From NCBI GenBank assembly GCA_946885605.1, contig CAMPGR010000068.1:1-19401 (forward strand): a stretch of 19,401 bases of DNA. Direction: 5' to 3'. Positions within the stretch are counted from its first letter, which is position 1. Every line of letters starts with the position of its first letter. Under the pieces are notes generated by a model, which was given only the letters and a program-made list of their open reading frames with translations, was not told the origin of the DNA and did not search any database. The translations under genes and the position numbers were made by a program. This DNA comes from an uncultured Pseudomonadota bacterium (GTDB lineage Bacteria; Pseudomonadota; Gammaproteobacteria; Burkholderiales; SG8-41). Below are positions 14,097-19,401 of the stretch, piece after piece.

Positions 14097-14134
14097 AATT
14101 TTCCCCTCCCCGGAGGTCGGGGGAGAGGGTCAGT
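14097..14134 (-). repeat. Palindromic intergenic element B between convergent genes
   Basis: CCCCTCCCCG and CGGGGGAGAGGG form an imperfect stem (core 14106-14112 with 14118-14125, one bulged G). Read on the minus strand it shares CCCTCTCCC, GGGGAGGGGA and the AATTG-like tail with element A. It lies between the stops of the CMD-family gene and the next TctC gene, where it may also serve as a bidirectional transcription barrier. Confidence 0.6.
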
Positions 14135-14148
14135 GTAAAGGGCCGATC

Positions 14149-15135
14149 TCATTCCGGCCGGATCCTGTGCTCGCGCACGACCTTGCCCCAGCGCCCCATC
14201 TCGCTCACCAGAAACTTCTGCAGCGCCTCGGGCGTGCTGACGACGAGATCCATCCCGAGCTGCTCGGTGAGCTGCTTGCGAAGATCCGGCGTGTTCAACG
14301 CCTTGGTGAGTTCGGCGTGGAACTTGTCGAGGATCGGCCTCGGGACGCGGGCGGGCGCGAATATCCCCCACCATGCAAGCGCTGAGAAACCCGGATAGCC
14401 CTGCTCCGCGAGCGCCGGAACGTCCGGCATCGCGTGCGAACGCTTGTCGCCCGTCACGGCGATGGCACGCAGCTTGCCGCCTTTTACGTGCGGCGTCAGC
14501 ACCGCGACTGATCCGATCGCAAGCTCCACCTGCCCGCCGAGCGCATCGGTCGTCATCGGTCCACCGCCCTTGTACGGCACGTGAACCATCTTGAAGCCAC
14601 CCGCCTGCTCGAGAAGCTTCATCGTGAGATGTCCGAGGCTGCCGCTGCCGATCGAACCGTAGGTGACGGTGTCCGGCTTCGCTTGCGCCGCCTTTACCGC
14701 ATCGCCGAACGTTCGGTACGGCTTGGACGCATTCGTGACGATCGCCATCGGGGCCGTTCCGACCAGCATGACGGGCGCGAGATCCTTCACTGTATCGAAC
14801 GGGAGATTGGGGATCAGCGAGGGATTGACGGCGTGCGTATCGAATACGAATAGAAAGGTGTAGCCGTCGGGCGGCGACTTCGCGGTAAGCGCGGCGCCTA
14901 TCGAGCCCGATCCGCCGGGTCGATTGTCGACGATGAATTGCTGGCCGAGCGCCGCGCTCAACTTCGCGCCGACCTGGCGCGCGAGCGGATCGACGGAGCC
15001 GCCGGGCGGAAACGGAACGATGAACCGTACCGGCTTCGTCGGCCATTTCACATCCTGCGCAAGCGCGGGCGCCGACGCAAGCGCGGGAAGCGCGCCCAGG
15101 GCAAGGAGGAATCGCCGCCGGTCTGTTTGGCTCAT
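14149..15135 (-). CDS. Bug/TctC-family receptor with Tat-like signal
   Basis: The 328-residue product starts at 15135 with GGAGG 5 nt upstream. The N-terminus SQTDRRRFLLALGALPAL has a twin-arginine motif (RRxFL) before a hydrophobic stretch ending APALA, so Tat export is likely. Family motifs are complete: KWPTKPVRFIVPFPPGGSVD, DNRPGGSGSIGAAL, AKSPPDGYTFLF, NLPFDTVKDLAPV, GSIGSGSLGHL, MVHVPYKGGGP and MPDVPALAEQGYPGF. It starts 22 bp after the cyclase-family gene, so the two are co-transcribed. It may capture the substrate or product of that hydrolase. Unlike the central operon, no TctA/TctB pair accompanies it; it could use the permease encoded 6 kb away. Confidence 0.95.
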   Translation of the reverse strand: MSQTDRRRFLLALGALPALASAPALAQDVKWPTKPVRFIVPFPPGGSVDPLARQVGAKLSAALGQQFIVDNRPGGSGSIGAALTAKSPPDGYTFLFVFDTHAVNPSLIPNLPFDTVKDLAPVMLVGTAPMAIVTNASKPYRTFGDAVKAAQAKPDTVTYGSIGSGSLGHLTMKLLEQAGGFKMVHVPYKGGGPMTTDALGGQVELAIGSVAVLTPHVKGGKLRAIAVTGDKRSHAMPDVPALAEQGYPGFSALAWWGIFAPARVPRPILDKFHAELTKALNTPDLRKQLTEQLGMDLVVSTPEALQKFLVSEMGRWGKVVREHRIRPE

Positions 15136-15157
15136 GTTTCCTCCGGACGTTTAAGGA

Positions 15158-16147
15158 CTACTTCACCGCCATCGGGTTGATCGGCGAGCCGACCGCACCG
15201 GTGATCGGAAGCGGCGGCCCGCAGAAGAGAAATTCATACACCTTGTCCTTTGCGCAATCTTCGGCGAGATCCTTCAGATAGAAGATCTCGCCCATCGTGA
15301 TGCCGATCATCGGAATCACGATCCAGTGCCACGGCTGGAATGCTTCGGTGCTCTCGTTCGGCCGCACTTCGCAGCCCCAGGTGTCGCAGCAGATTGCGGC
15401 GATCTCCGTGCGATGGATCCACTCCGCGGTCTCGAAACGGAGCCCCGGCGCATCGCCCGCCGCGTAACCGCCCCAGTCGCCGCGCGCGAGGCAGTGCTCC
15501 ATCTGGCCCGTGCGCACGATGACGAAGTCGCCGCGCCGCACCTCCACGCCTTGCGCCCGGGCGCAGGCGTCGAGCTCGTCGTTGCCGATGCCGTAACCGT
15601 CTTCGAGGTAATCTCCACCGAGAAAGCGCGGGATGTCGAGCAGCACGCCGCGGCCGATCATGCGGTCGCGCGTTTTCTCGATGCCGTTCTTCTTCGCGCC
15701 GCCGGCATCGACGAGGCGCGCGTCATAGCCGTTCCACATCCTGTCGCCGTAGAAGATGTGGCCGAGCGCATCCCATTGCGTGCCGCATTGGAGCGGCATC
15801 GTCACCATGTCGTCGGCATAACCGATCTTCATGGATTCCTGCGCACCGGCGACCGCGTCGGTCCCGGTCGCGAGCATGGTATGGATCGGATTGAAGCGCC
15901 CGCCCCAGCCGGAACGCTGCGGGCCGAACTGGTTGAAGTCGAGCCCCAGGGAGAATGCCTTGCCCTTGCGGACGAGCGAGGCGGCTTTGACAATGTCCTC
16001 GGGCCCGACGTAGTTGAGCGTCCCCAGCTCATCGTCGGGTCCCCACTTGCCCCAGTTCTTGAGCCGTTCTGCGGCGGCTTCGATCGTGCGCAAGGTGACG
16101 TTCTGTTCGAGCGGCTTGCGCGGCAGCTTCTTCATCGCTTGCGACAT
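15158..16147 (-). CDS. Cyclase-family metal hydrolase (kynurenine formamidase-like fold)
   Basis: The 329-residue protein belongs to the larger branch of the cyclase/COG1878 family. It begins with a segment containing GKWGPDDELGTLNYVGPEDI and continues with ASLVRKGKAFSLGLDF. The metal motif, HxGTHxDxxxH in kynurenine formamidase, here reads QCGTQWDALGH, so both early His are Gln, as is frequent in this branch. DFVIVRTGQMEHCL, IAAICCDTWGCEVRPNE and PWHWIVIPMIGITMGEIF follow. Members hydrolyse amide or ester bonds of small carboxylic compounds in the cytoplasm. GGAGGAG precedes the ATG. Its partner is the TctC gene 22 bp downstream. Together they suggest use of a formamide-, lactone- or imide-like compound. 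Confidence 0.9.
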   Translation of the reverse strand: MSQAMKKLPRKPLEQNVTLRTIEAAAERLKNWGKWGPDDELGTLNYVGPEDIVKAASLVRKGKAFSLGLDFNQFGPQRSGWGGRFNPIHTMLATGTDAVAGAQESMKIGYADDMVTMPLQCGTQWDALGHIFYGDRMWNGYDARLVDAGGAKKNGIEKTRDRMIGRGVLLDIPRFLGGDYLEDGYGIGNDELDACARAQGVEVRRGDFVIVRTGQMEHCLARGDWGGYAAGDAPGLRFETAEWIHRTEIAAICCDTWGCEVRPNESTEAFQPWHWIVIPMIGITMGEIFYLKDLAEDCAKDKVYEFLFCGPPLPITGAVGSPINPMAVK

Positions 16148-16189
16148 GACTCCTCCTTCCTGGTGGCGGCGCTCGTGCGCCGCTTATTC

Positions 16190-16299
16190 ACCACCCCTTC
16201 CGCGTGCGCAGGCTCCTCCGCTCATGAAGGAGGGAAAAGTTGCTTTTCCCCTCCTCCAACGAGTCCCATGACCGGCACCCGTGATGGGGACGGGGTGGT
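16190..16299. repeat. MITE-like palindromic element C
   Basis: ACCACCCC (16190-16197) and GGGGTGGT (16292-16299) form 8-bp terminal inverted repeats around 94 bp. Inside, AGGAGGGAAAAG (16228-16239) pairs with CTTTTCCCCTCCT (16243-16255) over a TTG loop, 12 bp with one bulged C. It lies between the methyltransferase stop and the cyclase start on the same strand. It has no open frame. A terminator role is possible, though the T-tract lies within the stem. Confidence 0.55.
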
Positions 16300-16320
16300 T
16301 CGCATCACGCGGGTGCTGGC

Positions 16321-17184
16321 CTAGAAGCCTGTGGATGCGGCGGCGGCGCGCTTCGCCGTGCGGCGCGCGCTCCACGCGCCGTTGCCGCTGCTGCTCTTGA
16401 CGGCGCCTTCGATGGTGTCGCCGTTGACCGTGCCGCTGTATTGCGCGCCGCCTGCCCTGAAGCTCAATCGGTCGCCGTTCAGCTTGCCGCCGGTGATCTG
16501 GGCGGTGACGTTGCCGGTCTTCAGCGTCCCGGTCACCGTCTGGTAGCTCTGCTTGAGCGTGAGTTCGCCCTCGGGGAGCTGCCAGCGGCCGCCGACCTTC
16601 GCGGGCACGATCCACAGGTAAGCGGTGCAGTAGCTCGAGCATCCCTCGCTCACGGTCGCCGTCTCGTCGGCTTTCCAGTCGCCCATCGTGAACGAGTTGG
16701 AAACGACGCGGGTGCCGGGCTTCAAGTCGAGGATCTTGGGGCGCAGCTTGAGGTTGATGTCCGGAAGCAGGAACATCGTGATCACGGATGCCTTCGAGAG
16801 GTCAGTCTCGAAGAGGTCCGCCTTCATGAATTGCGCCTTGTCGGTCACGCCTTCCTTCGCGGCGTTGCGCTTGGAGAGCTCCACCATTTCCGGGTTGTAT
16901 TCGATGCCGACCGCGCGCGCGCCTCGTTTCGCAGCGGTGACCACCGTACGCCCGTCGCCGGAACCGAGATCGATCACGAAGTCGTTCGGCGTGACCTTCG
17001 CCATATCGAGCATCTTGTCGACGAGCGTCTGCGAGGTGGGCACCCAGACGACATCCTTGCCTTCCTGGCCGACGCTGGGCTCGTAGTCCTGCTTCGCCGG
17101 CTGCGACTGGGCACAGGCACTCGCGACGACCATGGACAACGTGAGCGTCATCAAAGACTGACGCAGCAAAAGCGACGCAATCAT
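16321..17184 (-). CDS. Exported class I SAM-dependent methyltransferase-like protein with C-terminal beta domain
   Basis: The 287-residue form starts at 17184, with GGAGA upstream and a signal peptide from residue 1 (MIASLLLRQSLMTLTLSMVV, cleavage likely after ACA at 25). A longer ATG frame to 17310 would bury that signal. Residues 45-195 form a Rossmann methyltransferase: WVPTSQTLVDKMLDMA, motif I DFVIDLGSGDGRTVV (68-82), VGIEYNPEMVELS, KADLFETDL and VITMFLLPDIN. The region resembles DOT1/FAM173-type lysine methyltransferases. Residues 195-275 are beta-rich (LKTGNVTAQITGGKLNGD and GTVNGDTIEGAV), a probable binding domain. SAM is not known to be available in the periplasm, so the role is puzzling. 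The gene stands alone with a 173-bp gap before the cyclase gene. Confidence 0.88.
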   Translation of the reverse strand: MIASLLLRQSLMTLTLSMVVASACAQSQPAKQDYEPSVGQEGKDVVWVPTSQTLVDKMLDMAKVTPNDFVIDLGSGDGRTVVTAAKRGARAVGIEYNPEMVELSKRNAAKEGVTDKAQFMKADLFETDLSKASVITMFLLPDINLKLRPKILDLKPGTRVVSNSFTMGDWKADETATVSEGCSSYCTAYLWIVPAKVGGRWQLPEGELTLKQSYQTVTGTLKTGNVTAQITGGKLNGDRLSFRAGGAQYSGTVNGDTIEGAVKSSSGNGAWSARRTAKRAAAASTGF

Positions 17185-17708
17185 GCTTTTCTCCGATAAG
17201 GGAACTGGAAATGAAAACAAAGTCAGAACGCCCGCCGAGCAGGTTCGCGCATCATACCGGAACGCCGGGCTTTGCGGCGTCCCGCCCGGCCGCGATTCCC
17301 GCCCCTCCACCTGATGCAGACGGACTGCGAACGGGTACCGAGGGGCTAATGATTTAGGAGGGCCTCGCGGTGCCGAGTTCCCCGGTGTTCAGCGCGCGTG
17401 GCGTGAGGCGCTCGCGCGCCCGCTTCGAGCGCTCCGGTTGCGGCGCGGGTCACCGCAAGCTCGGTTTCCGTGGCGGCCAGCGCCTCCCATGCCTGCACGT
17501 GGGTGGATCGGGCTTCCAGCGTGCGTGAAAAAAACGGTGCGAGCATTAACCAGGATGCACTTTCGGCCGTTCGCGACCGTGTAGCGCGACTCGAGATGTA
17601 ACAGGCGCGTTACGGATTTACACAGTGTTGCACTTTCTTACTGGGCGGATGCGGAGCTGCAGCGTTCTAATGAGCATGCATCAACGGCAACAACGAAAGG
17701 AGGGCGCC
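17185..17708. other. 524-bp divergent intergenic region with one dyad
   Basis: It separates the divergent methyltransferase and glycine-zipper genes and should contain both promoters. GTAAC-AGGCGC-GTTAC (17598-17613) is a 5-bp inverted repeat located about 96 bp before the glycine-zipper start and may be a regulator site. A 66-codon minus-strand frame (17346-17546) has no ribosome site and no recognisable family, and is not called. The remaining sequence shows nothing I can assign. Confidence 0.35.
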
Positions 17709-18206
17709 ATGAACGTCACGAAGACTGTATGCATGTTGTCCGCCGGCGCGCTGATCGCGATCGCAGCGCCCGCATTCGCGGAGCGCGATGGCCCGCGGCA
17801 TCGGCACGATCATCGCACCGACCGCGACTACACGTTCGACCATCGTCACCGTCCAGTGGTGCGCGAGAGGGCCGTGACACGCCCGGTGGTCGTGGAGCGG
17901 CGCGTGGTCGTCGAACGTCCGGTGTACGTCGAGCGGCGAGTCGTGGTGGAACGGCCGGTCTACGTGGACCGTCCCGTCGTCGTGGAGCGCCCGGTCTACG
18001 TCGAGCGGCCGTACTACGGCGAGCCGGTTTACCAGGAGCCCTACTACCAAGCCCCGCCGGCACAATCGGGTCCCAATCCGCTCGGCACGATCGGCGGTGC
18101 GGTGATCGGCGCCGCCATCGGCAATCAAGTGGGCCATGGCGACGGACGAGTCGCCGCTACGGCGATCGGCGCTGTCGTCGGCGGCATCATCGGCAGCGGT
18201 TTCTGA
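17709..18206 (+). CDS. Glycine-zipper exported protein with RPVxVE hexad repeats
   Basis: The 165-residue protein starts at 17709 with AAGGAGG 6 nt upstream; an earlier in-frame ATG at 17625 lacks a signal. The signal peptide (MNVTKTVCMLSAGALIAIAA) is cut after AFA at 24. Residues 28-48 are His/Arg/Asp-rich and may bind metal. Residues 58-105 are eight hexads of the form R-P/R-V-x-V-E/D, followed by Tyr/Pro-rich YQEPYYQ. Residues 126-165 form a glycine zipper (GTIGGAVIGAAIGNQVGHG and AIGAVVGGIIGSGF) of the Rick_17kDa/glycine-zipper-2TM type, which inserts in the outer membrane. No lipobox is present. It is a single-gene transcript closed by a strong terminator. The function of such VERP-repeat proteins is unknown; envelope stress is a common guess. 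Confidence 0.9.
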   Translation: MNVTKTVCMLSAGALIAIAAPAFAERDGPRHRHDHRTDRDYTFDHRHRPVVRERAVTRPVVVERRVVVERPVYVERRVVVERPVYVDRPVVVERPVYVERPYYGEPVYQEPYYQAPPAQSGPNPLGTIGGAVIGAAIGNQVGHGDGRVAATAIGAVVGGIIGSGF

Positions 18207-18230
18207 CACTTACATCGAATCCATCGACGA

Positions 18231-18254
18231 GGGCGGCCGCTGGCCGCCCTTTTT
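18231..18254 (+). terminator. Rho-independent terminator of the glycine-zipper gene
   Basis: GGGCGGCC (18231-18238) pairs perfectly with GGCCGCCC (18242-18249) over the loop GCT, followed by TTTTT (18250-18254). It lies 25 bp after the stop codon. This is the best intrinsic terminator in the window. Confidence 0.93.
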
Positions 18255-18331
18255 CGTTTGTGGCTGTCGCTGTTTTGCGAAACCGTATTTGCAGCAAATT
18301 CATTGCGCTAGATACCGACACGCAACTTGAC

Positions 18332-18421
18332 GTCGTCATTTGACGACACATTCCAATTCCGCGCGACACCGGTGTGCAAAGGCAATGTCTTGATGCCAAG
18401 CGTTTTTATATAGATTGGCAT
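18332..18421 (+). promoter_or_regulatory. Leader with three dyads and an AT-rich promoter-like core
   Basis: Three symmetric sites precede the gene at 18487: GTCGTCA-TT-TGACGAC (18332-18347), ACACCGGTGT (18366-18375), and ATGCCAA (18393-18399) with TTGGCAT (18415-18421). The last pair is spaced 22 bp apart and encloses TTTTTATATAGA, which contains a -10-like TATA. A dimeric regulator on this pair would cover the promoter. TTGATG at 18390-18395 is too close to serve as -35 for TATAGA (13 bp), so the exact promoter is uncertain. Confidence 0.45.
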
Positions 18422-18486
18422 GAACATCGCTACGTCATATCGGTTACATCGCTTTCGTAACAGATAAACCAACGGAGGGTCTCATC

Positions 18487-19101
18487 ATGTCCAAACGTCG
18501 TATTGCTGTTTTGATCGCCGGCATGCTGGTTGGTGCGCCGATTGGAATCGCGTCGGTCACCGGCTTTGCGCCGCCAGCCGAGCAACAACCCGAAACATCG
18601 CTGGCGGCGGAGGCAGCGGAGCCCGCCGCGACCGAACAGGCGGAAACGCAACAGCCGCCGACCGAGCAGCAGCAAACCGCGGCCGAACAGCAACCGGCCG
18701 CCAGTGATGCAGGTTATGTTGTCCCTGCACGCCCGCGCACTCTCGCCGATACGACATTTCCTCCGCTCACGAGCGATGTCTTTCCGCCTTCGACCGATGA
18801 GCGGCCGATACCGCCTGCCGTAGCCGCTTATTTCGACCGGAAAACCGCCAACACGCTGCTCGCCGACGCCGGTTCCCGCGACCCTGTATTCGCCGCGGAC
18901 CTCGAGGAGGGCTGGCGCATGTCGCCGATGCAGGTGGCCTATTTCGACGAGATCGAAGCCGGCCGCATCGCCCTGGCGGAATACCGCATGCAGGCCGAGC
19001 GCGAGGCGTCGGCGCAGGCCAGCGCAGCGCCCCAAACATCGCAGCCGGAGACTGCCGCAGAAACGCCCGTTGACCGCGTGGCCGGAAACGTGCGGCAATA
19101 A
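18487..19101 (+). CDS. Exported or membrane-anchored low-complexity protein of unknown function
   Basis: The 204-residue protein starts after GGAGG (8 nt upstream). Residues 5-24 form a hydrophobic segment after MSKRR, either a signal anchor or an uncleaved signal peptide. Residues 29-72 are an Ala/Glu/Gln/Pro-rich linker, then a more ordered part at 77-170 with LADTTFPPLTSDVFPPSTDE, IPPAVAAYFDRKTANTLL, DPVFAADLEEGWRMSPMQVAYFDEIEAG and ALAEYRMQAEREA. The C-terminus is again low complexity. No known domain is recognised. It is preceded by the dyad-rich leader and followed by a GGGGTC palindrome. A periplasmic spacer or envelope role is a guess from composition. Confidence 0.75.
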   Translation: MSKRRIAVLIAGMLVGAPIGIASVTGFAPPAEQQPETSLAAEAAEPAATEQAETQQPPTEQQQTAAEQQPAASDAGYVVPARPRTLADTTFPPLTSDVFPPSTDERPIPPAVAAYFDRKTANTLLADAGSRDPVFAADLEEGWRMSPMQVAYFDEIEAGRIALAEYRMQAEREASAQASAAPQTSQPETAAETPVDRVAGNVRQ

Positions 19102-19109
19102 CGGCGTTT

Positions 19110-19139
19110 GGGGTCAGACCCGACTCGGGGTCTGACCCC
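19110..19139. repeat. GGGGTCAGACCC palindrome (REP-like)
   Basis: GGGGTCAGACCC (19110-19121) and GGGTCTGACCCC (19128-19139) form a perfect 12-bp stem with a 6-nt loop. Each arm is itself a near-palindrome (GGGTC-A-GACCC and GGGTC-T-GACCC), so cruciform structures can form in two ways. Sequences of this type recur between genes in many Proteobacteria and are sometimes associated with REP-type transposases; no such transposase is in this window. It lies 15 bp upstream of the final tctC reading frame. Confidence 0.75.
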
Positions 19140-19154
19140 TGTAGGGGAGAGGGG

Positions 19155-19401
19155 ATAAACGACGATCGTCACGGTCGAACCTGTGCTGCGCGTTGCAGCG
19201 CTGCACTGGTGGCTGCAGCCGTCACGACGGCGCTCGTCGTCCCGCCGAACGACCTGCACGCACAAACCTATCCCTCGCGACCCGTACGCCTCATCGTTCC
19301 GCAGGCGCCGGGTAGCGCCTCCGATACCGTCACGCGCATCATTGCTACCGAGCTCACGCGCCAGCTCGGCCAGCAGCTGGTGGGCGACAACCGCCCCGGT
19401 G
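19155..19401 (+). CDS. Bug/TctC-family receptor, N-terminal part, cut by window edge, non-standard start
   Basis: The reading frame encodes a signal-like stretch (RTCAARCSAALVAAAVTTA) ending near DLHAQ, then TYPSRPVRLIVPQAPGSASD, RIIATELTRQLGQQLVG and DNRPG, the standard TctC N-terminal region. No ATG occurs in frame upstream. AGGGG (19143-19147) stands 7 nt before ATA at 19155, which is where a start would be expected; the next possible start is GTG at 19209, which would remove the basic part of the signal. The gene therefore either uses ATA, or its ATG has mutated, or the start is misread. The C-terminal three quarters lie outside the window. Confidence 0.8.
   Translation, partial: MNDDRHGRTCAARCSAALVAAAVTTALVVPPNDLHAQTYPSRPVRLIVPQAPGSASDTVTRIIATELTRQLGQQLVGDNRPG

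Noticed and set aside
17346..17546. A 66-codon minus-strand open frame in the gap before the glycine-zipper gene
   Set aside because: No ribosome site, no recognised family and shadow-like Ala/Arg/Thr composition. It could be a decayed gene, but the sequence does not show it.
17880..18023. Regularly spaced repeats that could be taken for a CRISPR array
   Set aside because: The units are 18 bp, contiguous, in frame and encode RPVxVE hexads; there are no spacers and no cas genes.

Overview
The window is GC-rich chromosomal DNA from a betaproteobacterium, most likely in Burkholderiales. This rests on gene content: five separate Bug/TctC-type solute-binding proteins, a TctA/TctB permease pair, class III CoA-transferase catabolic genes, and lipoproteins of the DUF2846 and SYLF types. 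No rRNA, tRNA, CRISPR array or transposase gene was seen.

Layout: 1-1336 (minus) holds a truncated TctC receptor preceded by a Gln-rich exported protein. 1519-3854 holds two lipoproteins on the plus strand (DUF2846, SYLF) around a minus-strand DUF2238 membrane protein. 3919-13429 is a long minus-strand run, read right to left: acetamidase/formamidase, hotdog thioesterase, CitE-like lyase, acyl-CoA dehydrogenase, class III CoA-transferase, tctB, tctA, a frameshifted tctC, a second tctC, and paiB. Most gaps are 9-40 bp, so this looks like one or two transcripts. 13701-14081 is a single plus-strand carboxymuconolactone-decarboxylase-family gene flanked by two related palindromes in opposite orientation. 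14149-17184 (minus) carries another tctC, a cyclase-family hydrolase and an exported SAM methyltransferase. 17709-19401 (plus) carries a glycine-zipper protein with VERP-type hexad repeats and a strong terminator, an exported low-complexity protein behind an unusual dyad-rich leader, and the start of a fifth tctC gene that lacks a normal start codon.

Working together: the central run looks like a carboxylate catabolic operon. Inferred order: TTT uptake (TctABC), possibly fed by amide or ring hydrolysis (acetamidase, cyclase family), activation by CoA transfer, alpha,beta-dehydrogenation by the acyl-CoA dehydrogenase, and C-C cleavage by the CitE-type lyase, with the hotdog thioesterase recycling CoA. 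No recognisable enoyl-CoA hydratase is present, so the substrate and the step between dehydrogenation and lysis are open. This gene combination is the best candidate for an undescribed pathway here. Other second-look items are the single-base frameshift in tctC, a 7-nt-period repeat replacing the acyl-CoA dehydrogenase leader, a short coupled ORF before the acetamidase, and several operator-like dyads.
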